The translations under genes were made by a program, and so were the position numbers. This document shows, in pieces, positions 19,917-29,389 of a stretch of 64,000 nucleotides of DNA (its first letter is position 1; each line of letters begins with the position of its first letter). The notes under the pieces were generated by a model, which did no database searches, was not told where the DNA came from, and saw only the letters and a list, made by a program, of their open reading frames with translations. The stretch comes from Bacillus taeanensis (lineage in GTDB: Bacteria > Bacillota > Bacilli > Bacillales > UBA6769). The stretch covers positions 62,001 to 126,000 of the forward strand of contig NZ_QOCW01000007.1 of assembly GCF_003318295.1 (NCBI RefSeq), given 5' to 3'.

Positions 19917-21185
19917 ATGTACGGACAGTTTAAATTCGGAGATCAGTTAAAAGAAAAAGTAATAAACGTAGAAGAGAAGATTAGAAAAGTTCATCATAAA
20001 ATTGATGAAACGGCTGAAAACAATCAGTTTCGTATACTGGAAGCGTTCCGCAGCCATCGGGTAAGCGATTTTCATTTTACACCTTCAACAGGTTATGGAT
20101 ATGATGATGTTGGTCGGGATACATTAGATCAAGTGTATGCGGATGTATTTGGCGGGGAAGCTGGCCTTGTTCGACCGCAAATGATGTCAGGAACACATGC
20201 AATTTCAACTGCACTATTTGCCATGTTAAGACCAGGGGATGAATTAGTATACATTACAGGTAAACCATATGACACGCTTGAAGAGATTGTTGGGATACGC
20301 GGCAGTAAAAATGGTTCACTAAAAGAATTTGGTATTACCTATCAAACGGTTGACTTATTAGAGAATGGTTCTGTTAACTTTGAAGGTGTCAAAGAGGTTA
20401 TTAGTGACAAAACAAAGGTAATTGGTATTCAGCGCTCAAAAGGGTATGCGAATCGCCCATCATTTTCTATTGAAAAAATAAAAGAAATGATTAAGTTTGT
20501 AAAAAATATTAAACCAGACGTGATCGTTTTTGTTGATAATTGTTATGGCGAGTTTGTTGAAGAAGAAGAACCGTGTCACGTTGGAGCAGATTTAATAGCT
20601 GGTTCACTGATAAAAAACCCTGGCGGTGGCATTGCCAAAACAGGAGGATATTTAGTAGGGAAAAAAGAATTAATAGAACAGTGCGGCTATCGTTTATCAT
20701 CACCAGGATTAGGAAGCGAAGTGGGCGCCTCTTTAAACAGCTTATTGGAAATGTACCAAGGCTTCTTTTTAGCTCCTCATATTGTTGGGCAAGCATTAAA
20801 AGGAGCTGTATTTACTGCAAGCTTCTTAGAAGAAATCGGATTAAATACAAACCCGAGCTGGTATGAAGAGCGAACAGATCTTGTACAATCTGTTCAATTT
20901 GATCATAAAGATGCCATGATTGCCTTTTGTCAATCCATTCAATATGCTTCCCCTGTTAATGCTCATGTAACGCCTTATCCGAGTTATATGCCGGGCTATG
21001 AAGATAATGTAATTATGGCGGCAGGTACTTTTATTCAAGGAGCAAGCATTGAGCTATCAGCTGATGGACCAATCCGCCCCCCATATACAGCTTATGTGCA
21101 GGGAGGATTAACATACAGTCATGTGAAAATTGGCATATTATCTGCTGTAGATAAACTTTTAACTGAAGGATTAGTGCAAATTTAA
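19917..21185 (+). CDS. ynbB: PLP-dependent YnbB (methionine gamma-lyase-like / aluminium resistance family)
   Basis: A 422-residue fold-type I pyridoxal-phosphate protein of the YnbB family, often labelled methionine gamma-lyase family or aluminium resistance protein. The likely PLP lysine is in GSLIKNPGGGIAKTGGYL, with the aspartate in IVFVDNCYGEF and the substrate-side SGTHAIS motif. The reaction is unproven. It lies between hflX and glnR as in B. subtilis and shares the hflX transcript by spacing. Confidence 0.92.
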   Translation: MYGQFKFGDQLKEKVINVEEKIRKVHHKIDETAENNQFRILEAFRSHRVSDFHFTPSTGYGYDDVGRDTLDQVYADVFGGEAGLVRPQMMSGTHAISTALFAMLRPGDELVYITGKPYDTLEEIVGIRGSKNGSLKEFGITYQTVDLLENGSVNFEGVKEVISDKTKVIGIQRSKGYANRPSFSIEKIKEMIKFVKNIKPDVIVFVDNCYGEFVEEEEPCHVGADLIAGSLIKNPGGGIAKTGGYLVGKKELIEQCGYRLSSPGLGSEVGASLNSLLEMYQGFFLAPHIVGQALKGAVFTASFLEEIGLNTNPSWYEERTDLVQSVQFDHKDAMIAFCQSIQYASPVNAHVTPYPSYMPGYEDNVIMAAGTFIQGASIELSADGPIRPPYTAYVQGGLTYSHVKIGILSAVDKLLTEGLVQI

Positions 21186-21234
21186 ACGAGATAAAAGAGA
21201 ATTTCTTCTTTTTCAATGAGCTTTAAAGGGCATA

Positions 21235-21251
21235 TGTTAATTTTTATAACA
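21235..21251 (+). promoter_or_regulatory. GlnR/TnrA operator
   Basis: TGTTA, seven bases, TAACA: a perfect fit to the GlnR/TnrA consensus TGTnA-N7-TnACA. It ends four bases before the -35 of the glnR promoter, the place of the first operator in B. subtilis glnRA. A poorer second half-match (TGACA-N7-TTTCA) overlaps the -35. Confidence 0.85.
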
Positions 21252-21255
21252 TTTA

Positions 21256-21284
21256 TTGACAACAAAACTTTCATCATGTAAGAT
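21256..21284 (+). promoter_or_regulatory. Sigma-A promoter of glnR-glnA
   Basis: TTGACA, 17 bases, TAAGAT, with the GlnR operator directly upstream and the glnR start 31 bases downstream of the -10. Confidence 0.85.
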
Positions 21285-21315
21285 GAAAGTAATAGCGAAA
21301 GGGGGTAAAGTAAAC

Positions 21316-21723
21316 ATGAGTGATACAATTCGACGCAATATGCCCTTATTCCCAATTGGGATTGTAAAAGAATTAACAGAATTATCAGCTCGGCAAATTC
21401 GCTATTATGAAGAACATAATTTAATTCGTCCAGCAAGAACGGAAGGGAATCGCCGTTTGTACTCTTTTACCGATGTGGATACACTTCTCGAAATTAGAAA
21501 GCTAATTGAACAAGGCATTAATTTAGCAGGAATTAAACAAGTATTTGACATGCAAAAAGGTCAACAGCCTGTTGAACCAGAACCACCAGAAGAGAAAGCG
21601 GTACCACAACCTGAATTAAGTGATAAAGAACTGCGCAAACTATTAAAGGCAGAAATTATGCAATCAAACAAATTGGGTAAAGCTTCTCTTATTCAAGGAG
21701 AACTTTCTCGCTTTTTTCATTAA
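21316..21723 (+). CDS. glnR: Nitrogen repressor GlnR
   Basis: A 135-residue MerR-family repressor that shuts off glnRA when nitrogen is plentiful, through feedback-inhibited glutamine synthetase. The winged helix is [31 protein letters not shown]. The C-terminal tail ([11 protein letters not shown]) is the autoinhibitory segment that contacts glutamine synthetase. The ATG follows AAAGGGGGTAAAG. Longer in-frame starts run into the promoter. First gene of glnR-glnA, under the operator above. Confidence 0.96.
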   Translation: MSDTIRRNMPLFPIGIVKELTELSARQIRYYEEHNLIRPARTEGNRRLYSFTDVDTLLEIRKLIEQGINLAGIKQVFDMQKGQQPVEPEPPEEKAVPQPELSDKELRKLLKAEIMQSNKLGKASLIQGELSRFFH

Positions 21724-21754
21724 AAAAGACCAATTTGTATAAAATATGAGGTGT

Positions 21755-21780
21755 ACCGCCATCCTTAAAAAGATGTCGGT
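21755..21780 (+). other. Hairpin in the glnR-glnA leader
   Basis: ACCGcCATC and GATGtCGGT pair with one mismatch around an eight-base A-rich loop, 44 bases before the glnA start. There is no T tract behind it, so it is not a normal terminator. It could be an RNA processing or stability element. Confidence 0.4.
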
Positions 21781-21823
21781 TCCCTATAGATATTTTTTAT
21801 TATTAAAGGAGGAATACATACGC

Positions 21824-23158
21824 ATGTCAAAGTATAGTAGAGAAGATATTTTACGTTTAGCTGATGAACAAGGTGTTAAATTTATTCGTTTGCAGTTTAC
21901 AGATTTATTAGGAATTATTAAAAACGTAGAAATTCCGGTTGATCAGCTTACGAAAGCACTAGATAATAAGATGATGTTTGACGGCTCCTCCATTGAAGGT
22001 TTCGTCCGTATCGAAGAATCTGATATGTACTTATACCCTGACTTAGATACTTGGGTAGTATTCCCATGGACAAGTGAAAAAGGAAAAGTAGCACGTTTAA
22101 TTTGTGATATTTATAATCCTGATGGTACACCGTTTGAAGGAGATCCACGTTCAGTATTAAAACGTGTATTAAAGGATATGGAAGCATTAGGGTTTAATGA
22201 TTTTAATATTGGGCCAGAACCTGAGTTTTTCTTATTTAAAATGGATGAAAAAGGCGAACCAACACTTGAGTTAAACGATAAAGGTGGTTATTTTGACTTA
22301 GCGCCTACAGATTTAGGTGAAAACTGCCGTCGTGATATCGTACTTGAATTAGAAGATATGGGCTTTGAGATCGAAGCATCTCACCACGAAGTTGCACCAG
22401 GTCAGCATGAAATTGATTTTAAATATGCAGACGCTATTACAACTTGTGATAATATTCAAACATTTAAATTAGTTGTAAAAACAATTGCACGTAAGCATGG
22501 TTTACATGCAACATTTATGCCAAAACCATTATTTGGTGTAAATGGATCAGGTATGCATGCAAACATGTCATTGTTTAAAGATGGCGAAAACGCGTTTTAT
22601 GATGAAAATGATGAGCTGCAGTTAAGTACAACAGCGCGTCAATTCGTTGCTGGGATATTAAAGCATGCTGAGTCATTTACAGCTCTTACGAATCCAACAG
22701 TAAACTCATATAAGCGTTTAGTTCCAGGCTATGAAGCACCTTGTTATGTTGCATGGTCTTTAAGAAATCGCAGTCCGCTTGTTCGTGTTCCGGCTTCACG
22801 AGGAATTAGTACTCGTATTGAAGTTCGTAGCCCAGACCCAGCAGCTAATCCTTATTTAGCAATGGCAGCACTTCTTGCAGCAGGATTAGATGGAATTAAA
22901 AACAAATTAACGCCGCCACCTGCAACAGACCGCAATATTTATGTAATGGATAAAGAAGAGCGCGTAAAAGCAGGTATTAACGATTTACCAGCAACATTAA
23001 GTGATGCGTTAGAAAAATTAAAAACAAATGAAGTGTTAATAAAAGCATTAGGTGAACATGCTGCTGAACACTTCATTGAAGCAAAAGAAATTGAATGGGA
23101 TATGTTCCGTACACAAGTACATCCTTGGGAGCGCGAACAGTACCTAACAGTATATTAA
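21824..23158 (+). CDS. glnA: Glutamine synthetase type I
   Basis: A 444-residue GlnA that makes glutamine from glutamate, ammonia and ATP, and transmits nitrogen status to GlnR and TnrA. Motifs visible are the latch-loop [11 protein letters not shown], the metal site [10 protein letters not shown], the ATP/glutamate segment [13 protein letters not shown], the [17 protein letters not shown] signature and the inhibition loop [20 protein letters not shown]. The ATG is fixed by AAAGGAGG; a TTG-type extension upstream would overlap the leader hairpin. A terminator follows. Confidence 0.98.
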   Translation: MSKYSREDILRLADEQGVKFIRLQFTDLLGIIKNVEIPVDQLTKALDNKMMFDGSSIEGFVRIEESDMYLYPDLDTWVVFPWTSEKGKVARLICDIYNPDGTPFEGDPRSVLKRVLKDMEALGFNDFNIGPEPEFFLFKMDEKGEPTLELNDKGGYFDLAPTDLGENCRRDIVLELEDMGFEIEASHHEVAPGQHEIDFKYADAITTCDNIQTFKLVVKTIARKHGLHATFMPKPLFGVNGSGMHANMSLFKDGENAFYDENDELQLSTTARQFVAGILKHAESFTALTNPTVNSYKRLVPGYEAPCYVAWSLRNRSPLVRVPASRGISTRIEVRSPDPAANPYLAMAALLAAGLDGIKNKLTPPPATDRNIYVMDKEERVKAGINDLPATLSDALEKLKTNEVLIKALGEHAAEHFIEAKEIEWDMFRTQVHPWEREQYLTVY

Positions 23159-23165
23159 TACTAAA

Positions 23166-23205
23166 GAAGAAAGGACGGCGGGATTTCCTGCCGTCCTTTC
23201 TATTT
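23166..23205. terminator. Bidirectional terminator between glnA and lexA
   Basis: AAAGGACGGC and GCCGTCCTTT with a GGGATTTCCT interior, followed by TCTATTTATAATTTTTTT. Confidence 0.9.
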
Positions 23206-23223
23206 ATAATTTTTTTAGTTTAA

Positions 23224-23844
23224 TTAATGAATGGAACGAAAGACACCAATCACTTTTCCGAGGATAGAGCAGTTTTGAACGATAATAGGTTCCATTGTGC
23301 TGTTTTCAGGCTGAAGTCTAATATAATCACTTTCTTTAAAGAAGCGTTTAACAGTTGCTTCATCATCTTCTGTCATTGCTACAATAATATCGCCGTTATT
23401 GGCTGTTGGTTGTTGACGGACAATCACCATATCACCCTCATAAATACCTGCTTCAATCATACTTTCTCCTTCTACAACTAAAATAAAGACGTTATCATCT
23501 GACACAAATTGTTGCGGGAGCGGAAAGTATTCTTCAATATTTTCAATTGCTGAAATTGGCTGACCTGCTGTAACTTTTCCGATAACTGGAATATTAACTA
23601 CTTCAGCTTTTGGAATGTAAGAGGTGGATTCTTCACTTAATATTTCAATGGCTCTTGGCTTAGTAGGGTCTCGTCTAATTAACCCCTTTTTTTCTAACCT
23701 GGAGAGATGACCGTGTACGGTAGAACTTGAAGCAAGGCCAACAGCTTCCCCTATTTCTCGTACTGAAGGTGGATACCCTTTTTTCTGAACTTCTGACTTA
23801 ATAAAATCTAGTATATCTTCCTGCCTCTTTGATAGTTTTGTCAA
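23224..23844 (-). CDS. lexA: SOS repressor LexA
   Basis: A 206-residue LexA (DinR). The N-terminal winged helix carries TKPRAIEIL at its end. The self-cleavage bond is A93-G94 (VTAGQP), with catalytic S128 in [10 protein letters not shown] and K166 in EATVKRFF. The start is TTG, preceded by GAGGTG, giving the family N-terminus [14 protein letters not shown]. The gene is divergent from yneA, and its promoter overlaps a LexA box, so it is autoregulated. Confidence 0.97.
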   Translation of the reverse strand: MTKLSKRQEDILDFIKSEVQKKGYPPSVREIGEAVGLASSSTVHGHLSRLEKKGLIRRDPTKPRAIEILSEESTSYIPKAEVVNIPVIGKVTAGQPISAIENIEEYFPLPQQFVSDDNVFILVVEGESMIEAGIYEGDMVIVRQQPTANNGDIIVAMTEDDEATVKRFFKESDYIRLQPENSTMEPIIVQNCSILGKVIGVFRSIH

Positions 23845-23880
23845 TTAAGACACCTCGATTCCTTTTATTTTCTTATTTTA

Positions 23881-23909
23881 ATTATAGCATGATCATAGAT
23901 AATAGACAA
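23881..23909 (-). promoter_or_regulatory. Sigma-A promoter of lexA
   Basis: On the minus strand, TTGTCT, 17 bases, TATAAT. The -35 overlaps the adjacent LexA box. Confidence 0.8.
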
Positions 23910-23920
23910 ACATAAGTTCG
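23907..23920. promoter_or_regulatory. LexA (SOS) box 1
   Basis: CAAACATAAGTTCG matches the Bacillus box CGAAC-N4-GTTCG except for one base. It overlaps the lexA -35. Confidence 0.8.
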
Positions 23921-23930
23921 AAAAAAACAC

Positions 23931-23959
23931 TTGATAAGAACATTAGTTCCAGATATAAT
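23931..23959 (+). promoter_or_regulatory. Sigma-A promoter of the yneA operon
   Basis: TTGATA, 17 bases, TATAAT. A LexA box fills most of the spacer, so LexA binding would block RNA polymerase directly. Confidence 0.85.
23938..23949. promoter_or_regulatory. LexA (SOS) box 2
   Basis: GAACATTAGTTC: both half-sites GAAC and GTTC are perfect with a four-base gap. It lies between the -35 and -10 of yneA. Confidence 0.85.
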
Positions 23960-23973
23960 AAAACTAAATATAA

Positions 23974-23985
23974 GAACGAACATTC
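23974..23985. promoter_or_regulatory. LexA (SOS) box 3
   Basis: GAACGAACATTC fits GAAC-N4-GTTC with one mismatch. It is downstream of the yneA -10. Confidence 0.55.
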
Positions 23986-24004
23986 GCAAATGGGGGTTGT
24001 ATTC

Positions 24005-24304
24005 ATGTTGACAAATCTTAGAAAATTTACTAGTATCGAATGGTCTTTTATTTTAGTATTCATTATTGCAGTAATTTTTACAATGACTTCAATTGTCTCA
24101 GCATTAGAACCTGTTAATAAAAGTGAGTATAAAGAAGTAACCTTACAATATGGAGACACACTTTGGCAGTTAGCCGATCAATATAAAGAGGATCATTCCT
24201 ATACATATCAGCAGTTTATTAGTTGGGTGGAAGAAGTAAATGGCATTCATCATCAAAACCTTACGCCTGGAGAAACCATTGTTTTGCCAATTGAAAAGAA
24301 GTAA
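24005..24304 (+). CDS. yneA: SOS cell-division inhibitor YneA
   Basis: A 99-residue YneA, a LexA-controlled inhibitor that halts septum completion during DNA damage. A single membrane helix spans about residues 13-35 (the segment around FILVFIIAVIFTMTS). Outside it is a LysM domain (VTLQYGDTLWQLADQY to GETIVLP) that binds cell wall. ATG is chosen because GGGGGT lies seven bases upstream. It is first in the yneA-yneB-ynzC operon, under the three SOS boxes. Confidence 0.93.
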   Translation: MLTNLRKFTSIEWSFILVFIIAVIFTMTSIVSALEPVNKSEYKEVTLQYGDTLWQLADQYKEDHSYTYQQFISWVEEVNGIHHQNLTPGETIVLPIEKK

Positions 24305-24988
<684 letters not shown>

Positions 24989-25030
24989 TTACGATAGTGA
25001 AAAGAATGTTTTAGACAAGGAGTTTTCCAA

Positions 25031-25267
25031 ATGTTATCTTCAAAAAAATTACAGCGAATTAATGAGCTAGCACATAAATCAAAAAGCGAAGGATTAAATC
25101 CTGAAGAAAGAATCGAGCAGCAAAAGCTTAGAGAAGAATATTTGCAAACGTTTCGAAAAGGGTTTAAAAAGCATCTTCATGGTATTAAAGTAGTGGATCC
25201 TGAAGGAAATGATGTGACACCAAAAAAGCTGAAAGTGAGTAAAAGAAATCAAAATAATCTTCACTAA
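25031..25267 (+). CDS. ynzC: YnzC/SosA-type DUF896 protein
   Basis: A 78-residue DUF896 protein with the family motif LQRINELAHKSKSEGLNPEE and a second helix LREEYLQTFRKGFKKHL. The B. subtilis YnzC structure is a two-helix hairpin; its biochemical role is not settled. It is third in the SOS operon, with AAGGAG before the ATG and a terminator after. Confidence 0.92.
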   Translation: MLSSKKLQRINELAHKSKSEGLNPEERIEQQKLREEYLQTFRKGFKKHLHGIKVVDPEGNDVTPKKLKVSKRNQNNLH

Positions 25268-25306
25268 TTGTTTTGATTCCTATTCCAGTTTTTTTTGACA
25301 ATGAAG

Positions 25307-25347
25307 CCTTACACAAATGCCTAATCAGCAATGTGTAAGGTTTTTTG
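25307..25347 (+). terminator. Terminator after the yneA operon
   Basis: CCTTACACA and TGTGTAAGG pair, followed by six T. Confidence 0.88.
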
Positions 25348-25450
25348 CATAATAGAACAAAGAGTTTATGAATACTCGCTGTGTTTTTACTATTAAAAGT
25401 ATGGGTAAAAGCAGAAATGGACACAATACAACCGTCCTATGGTTTCCGAT

Positions 25451-25479
25451 TTGTTTAATCCTTGTATAGCGTTTATTAT
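25451..25479 (+). promoter_or_regulatory. Promoter of tkt
   Basis: TTGTTT, 17 bases, TATTAT, with the tkt start 51 bases after the -10. Confidence 0.55.
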
Positions 25480-25529
25480 GAAAAGTGAAGCTTAAACCAC
25501 TATACTGTGAAAAGGAAGGGGTAAGTAAG

Positions 25530-27521
25530 ATGTCAACTTCGATTGAACAATTATCTATTAATACGATTCGTACACTGTCAATTGATGCAATTGAAAGAGC
25601 AAATTCTGGTCATCCTGGTATGCCGATGGGAGCAGCACCCATGGCATATACATTATGGGCTAAATTTATGAATCATAATCCTAAAAATCCTGATTGGGTG
25701 AATCGCGATCGTTTTGTATTATCAGCAGGTCATGGATCTATGCTTCTTTACAGCCTTTTGCATGTATTCGGTTACGATGTTTCGATGGAGGACTTAAAAA
25801 ATTTTCGACAGTGGGACAGCAAAACACCCGGTCATCCTGAATATGGTCATACACCTGGGGTGGAAGCGACTACAGGTCCTTTAGGGCAAGGAATTGCAAT
25901 GGCCGTAGGAATGGCAATGGCAGAACGTCATTTAGCTGCAGTTTATAACCGTGATCAGTTTAATATTGTTGATCATTTTACTTATTCTATTTGTGGGGAT
26001 GGAGATTTAATGGAAGGTGTTTCTGCCGAAGCGGCATCTTTAGCAGGACATTTGAAGTTAGGTCGTTTAATTGTTCTATATGATTCAAATGATATTTCAT
26101 TGGACGGTGATTTGAATTTATCTTTTTCTGAAAGTGTAGAAGATCGGTTTAAAGCATACGGATGGCAGGTCATTCGTGTTGAAGATGGCAATGATATTAA
26201 TGAAATCTCCAAAGCGTTGGAAGAAGCAAAAAACGATACAAGCCGCCCAACATTACTTGAGGTAAAAACGAGAATTGGATACGGTTCTCCAAATAAGTCA
26301 GGAAAGTCTGCATCACACGGTGCACCGCTTGGAACTGATGAAGTAAAACTTACAAAAGAAGCTTATCAATGGACATTTGAACAAGATTTTCATGTTCCAG
26401 ACGAAGTAGTTGAGAATTTTGAGCGCTTCGGAGAGATAGCCCAGCAAAAAGAAGAAGATTGGAACAAGCAGTTTGAAGCGTATAAACAGAAGTATCCAGA
26501 CCTTGCTGAGCAGTTTGAAAATGCGATTAAAGGGGAACTTCCTCCAGATTGGCAGGAAGCACTGCCGAATTTTGAAGTAGGCGGAAGCCTTGCAACCAGA
26601 GCGTCTTCAGGAAAAGTATTAAACGCAATTGCTGAAAAGGTACCGTTTTTCATTGGTGGTTCCGCTGATTTGGCAGGATCTAATAAAACGCTTATTTCAT
26701 CTGAAAAGAATTATGCGCTTGATGGATATGAAGGGCGGAATATTTGGTTTGGAGTACGGGAATTTGCGATGGGAGCTGCTGTGAATGGAATGGCCCTTCA
26801 TAGAGGCGTAAAAGTCTTTGGAGCAACATTTTTTGTGTTCTCAGATTATTTGCGTCCTGCTATCCGTTTAGCTGCGCTAATGAAGCTTCCAGTTGTTTAT
26901 GTTTTTACACATGACAGCATTGCAGTGGGAGAAGATGGCCCTACACATGAGCCTGTCGAACAATTGGCGGCGCTAAGAGCAATGCCGGGACTATCTATTA
27001 TTCGCCCTGCAGATGCAAAAGAAACGGCTGCAGCATGGCGTTTAGCGGTAGAAAGCAAAAACACACCAACAGCACTTGTTCTTACTCGTCAAGATCTTCC
27101 AACATTAGAAGGGACTAATTTTGAAGGAGTAGAAAAAGGAGCTTACATTGTAGATAAAACAACAGAAACACCAGCAGCTTTATTACTGGCGAGCGGTTCT
27201 GAAGTCAGTTTAGCTGTAAAAGCAAAAGAACAATTAGAAAAAGAAGGGATTTCTGTAAATGTAGTTAGTATGCCGTCATGGGACCGCTTTGAAGCACAAT
27301 CAAAAGAATATAAGGAAAGTGTACTGCCAAAAGAAGTGAACGTTCGTCTTGGGATTGAAATGGGCGTTTCATTAGGCTGGCATAAATACACGGGAGATCG
27401 CGGTGATGTTTTAGCAATTGATCGCTTTGGCGCTTCAGCTCCTGGTGAAAAAATTATCACAGAGTATGGATTCACGGTTGAGAATGTAGTAAATAAAGTC
27501 AAAGCATTATTAAACAGCTAA
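25530..27521 (+). CDS. tkt: Transketolase
   Basis: A 663-residue transketolase of the pentose phosphate pathway. Motifs seen are [12 protein letters not shown] at the N-terminus, the TPP motif [19 protein letters not shown] and the transketolase signature region [18 protein letters not shown]. The mature ATG follows AAGGAAGGGG by eight bases; a 15-residue N-terminal extension would overlap the leader. It is monocistronic, with a promoter and terminator. Confidence 0.97.
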   Translation: MSTSIEQLSINTIRTLSIDAIERANSGHPGMPMGAAPMAYTLWAKFMNHNPKNPDWVNRDRFVLSAGHGSMLLYSLLHVFGYDVSMEDLKNFRQWDSKTPGHPEYGHTPGVEATTGPLGQGIAMAVGMAMAERHLAAVYNRDQFNIVDHFTYSICGDGDLMEGVSAEAASLAGHLKLGRLIVLYDSNDISLDGDLNLSFSESVEDRFKAYGWQVIRVEDGNDINEISKALEEAKNDTSRPTLLEVKTRIGYGSPNKSGKSASHGAPLGTDEVKLTKEAYQWTFEQDFHVPDEVVENFERFGEIAQQKEEDWNKQFEAYKQKYPDLAEQFENAIKGELPPDWQEALPNFEVGGSLATRASSGKVLNAIAEKVPFFIGGSADLAGSNKTLISSEKNYALDGYEGRNIWFGVREFAMGAAVNGMALHRGVKVFGATFFVFSDYLRPAIRLAALMKLPVVYVFTHDSIAVGEDGPTHEPVEQLAALRAMPGLSIIRPADAKETAAAWRLAVESKNTPTALVLTRQDLPTLEGTNFEGVEKGAYIVDKTTETPAALLLASGSEVSLAVKAKEQLEKEGISVNVVSMPSWDRFEAQSKEYKESVLPKEVNVRLGIEMGVSLGWHKYTGDRGDVLAIDRFGASAPGEKIITEYGFTVENVVNKVKALLNS

Positions 27522-27538
27522 ACGTCTTTTAACAAATG

Positions 27539-27576
27539 GAAACCTTCAACATACTATTTTGTTGAAGGTTTCTTTT
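27539..27576 (+). terminator. Terminator after tkt
   Basis: AAACCTTCAAC and GTTGAAGGTTT pair, then TCTTTT. Confidence 0.88.
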
Positions 27577-27605
27577 AAATTTCAAAAAGTATAAGACAGT
27601 AGTAT

Positions 27606-27788
27606 TTATGATCTCCTGCGGTCAACACTTATCCATCCGCCTTGTAAATCAGTTGACTTTAAGAAGCTTTCGTCACCTTTTTTTCCTTTGAATATCCTAC
27701 CAATTCCAAAGGAAATCATACCAAGAAATGCTGTTGAACCAATAATGAAAATGGCTAATAATGTTAAATCTCCAAAAAAAGCACCCAT
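27606..27788 (-). CDS. Small one-helix membrane protein
   Basis: A 60-residue protein of unknown function. One hydrophobic helix (about residues 8-30, including LTLLAIFIIGSTAFLG) is followed by a basic stretch GRIFKGKKGDE and a polar tail ending in DRRRS. AAGGAAAGGATGG before the ATG supports translation. It is convergent with tkt and lies at the junction between the tkt block and the yjbC-spx block. I do not recognise it. Confidence 0.6.
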   Translation of the reverse strand: MGAFFGDLTLLAIFIIGSTAFLGMISFGIGRIFKGKKGDESFLKSTDLQGGWISVDRRRS

Positions 27789-27925
27789 ATTACCATCCTT
27801 TCCTTATTGAAGCAATTTCACCCTTTATTTTAACGAATGTTTCAAGAAAAGAAAAGCGGGAATACTAATAAAAGAGATGAAATATGTGTGATAAATCAGA
27901 CTATTCTTAAAAGACATAAAATTTA

Positions 27926-27934
27926 TGTTATAAT
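27926..27934 (+). promoter_or_regulatory. Extended -10 promoter of yjbC
   Basis: TGTTATAAT, a perfect extended -10, 23 bases before the yjbC start. No strong -35. Confidence 0.5.
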
Positions 27935-27957
27935 ATAAGAAAAAGAGAGGTAGATCA

Positions 27958-28512
27958 ATGAATTGGTACGAAAAGCTGAATCAGTACTTTCCAGTGGAAG
28001 AAATGAAATCGAAAGAGCATATGGAGCTTTTGCTTCAGGAAAAAGGAGATATCTATCATAAAAGCGAAGGACCGCATCATGTGATGATGTTTGCAGAGTT
28101 TGAAGATTTTCTCTTTATTGATTATTTATTTGTTTCGAAAAGTGCTAGAGGTCAGGGTATCGGTCATCAATTGCTTGATAACTTAAAGAAAAAAGGGAAA
28201 CCAATTATTTTGGAAGTAGAGCCTGTGGATGAAGATGAAGCAGATACACAAAAAAGGCAGCGCTTTTATAAGCGAGAAGGCTTTGAGAATGCTGAATCAA
28301 TTGGGTATAGAAGAAAATCATTAGCTACAAATCAAATTAATGAAATGGAAATTCTATTCTGGTCTCCAAGCAATGAACCGGAAGAAAGTATTTTTAATAA
28401 AATGAAACATACGTACGAAAATATTCATACGTATAAAGATATTGAATTATATGGAGCGTCATATCAAGATGTAGAAGACGTGCTTGTTATGAAAGAACCA
28501 ATTGAAGAGTAA
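27958..28512 (+). CDS. yjbC: YjbC GNAT-family acetyltransferase
   Basis: A 184-residue protein of the YjbC family, with a GNAT fold (acetyl-CoA site RGQGIGHQLLDNL near residue 65) and the conserved tail ESIGYRRKSLATNQ. The substrate is unknown. In B. subtilis yjbC is the gene before spx and is partly co-transcribed with it. Here a small basic gene and a terminator lie between them. Confidence 0.88.
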   Translation: MNWYEKLNQYFPVEEMKSKEHMELLLQEKGDIYHKSEGPHHVMMFAEFEDFLFIDYLFVSKSARGQGIGHQLLDNLKKKGKPIILEVEPVDEDEADTQKRQRFYKREGFENAESIGYRRKSLATNQINEMEILFWSPSNEPEESIFNKMKHTYENIHTYKDIELYGASYQDVEDVLVMKEPIEE

Positions 28513-28595
28513 ATGTGTATAATAAAGCAAACAAAGATTTATAAAATATTGAAATAGATAAGATGCTGTGTTTTATTGAAAGGAGGGTATGCTTT

Positions 28596-28724
28596 ATGAA
28601 GCAAAAAGACAAAAAACGTAAGAAAAAGCGTGAGGTGTTAAAAGATTTGCTTAAGAAAAAATTAAAAAAATGGAGCGCGCCATCTCCAAAAGAACCAGCA
28701 TCTTCATCTAAATCATCAGCATAA
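28596..28724 (+). CDS. Very basic 42-residue protein
   Basis: A short frame with an excellent AAAGGAGGGT site seven bases before the ATG and a terminator 16 bases after the stop. The product starts MKQKDKKRKKKREVLKDL, is about 40 percent lysine and arginine, and ends in a serine/proline-rich tail. One amphipathic helix is likely. I do not recognise it. Its charge suggests an RNA, DNA or acidic-lipid partner, which is inference. Confidence 0.6.
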   Translation: MKQKDKKRKKKREVLKDLLKKKLKKWSAPSPKEPASSSKSSA

Positions 28725-28740
28725 TGATTTACAAATTATA

Positions 28741-28776
28741 ACAGGAAAGCATGTTGTTTTCCTGTATTTTTTTATT
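28741..28776 (+). terminator. Terminator before spx
   Basis: ACAGGAAA and TTTCCTGT pair, then ATTTTTTTATTTTTTTTT. Confidence 0.8.
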
Positions 28777-28876
28777 TTTTTTTAAAATAGGGTTATCTTT
28801 TAAAATATGGGGTATTTAGTAGATAGAGCAATAGTGGCGATTTCATGAAAGTCCTATCAATCTTGTCAGTTTTATA

Positions 28877-28891
28877 GTATAATACATATAA
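28877..28891. promoter_or_regulatory. Possible PerR-like box overlapping an spx -10
   Basis: GTATAATACATATAA fits 11 of 14 positions of the PerR box TTATAATnATTATAA. It covers a TATAAT and a following TATAAA that could be the spx -10. spx is PerR-controlled in B. subtilis, but AT-rich matches of this kind arise easily by chance. Confidence 0.3.
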
Positions 28892-28950
28892 ATTAATAAC
28901 TTTTAGTAAGAAACTAAAGTTGTTTTAATTTTGAAAGGAGTGTACCATTT

Positions 28951-29346
28951 ATGGTAACTTTATATACATCTCCAAGTTGTACTTCTTGTCGAAAAGCAAA
29001 AGCTTGGTTGAATGAACATGATATTCCTTATGTGGAACGAAATATATTCTCGGAACCATTATCATTAGAGGAAGTCAAAGAGATTTTACGAATGACTGAA
29101 GATGGCACAGATGAAATTATTTCTACACGTTCAAAAACATTTCAAGCATTAAATCTTGATTTAGATTCTATGCCGCTTCATGATTTGTTTGAAGTAATTT
29201 CTAAACATCCAGGTTTACTTCGTCGTCCAATTATTATTGATGAAAAACGCCTCCAAGTTGGATACAATGAAGATGAAATTCGCCGTTTTTTACCAAGAAG
29301 AGTACGCACGTTCCAATTAAGAGAAGCACAACGACTTGTAAATTAA
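28951..29346 (+). CDS. spx: Spx, redox-controlled RNA polymerase-binding regulator
   Basis: A 131-residue Spx of the ArsC-like fold. It binds the RNA polymerase alpha C-terminal domain and turns on thiol-stress genes. The redox switch C10-T-S-C13 is present. The family core [20 protein letters not shown] and the C-terminal [16 protein letters not shown], the region recognised by the SpxH adaptor and ClpXP, are intact. SpxH itself is encoded 7 kb downstream. AAAGGAG precedes the ATG. Confidence 0.97.
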   Translation: MVTLYTSPSCTSCRKAKAWLNEHDIPYVERNIFSEPLSLEEVKEILRMTEDGTDEIISTRSKTFQALNLDLDSMPLHDLFEVISKHPGLLRRPIIIDEKRLQVGYNEDEIRRFLPRRVRTFQLREAQRLVN

Positions 29347-29389
29347 AAAAGCTTCTGCGGCTGATGCTGCAGAGGCTTTTGTTTTTATA
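29345..29389. terminator. Bidirectional terminator between spx and terC
   Basis: AAAGCTTCTGC and GCAGAGGCTTTT pair with one G-U, followed by GTTTTT. It is shared by the convergent genes. Confidence 0.82.

Noticed and set aside
26390-26653. Minus-strand frames inside tkt
   Set aside because: These are antisense shadows of a long, highly conserved gene.
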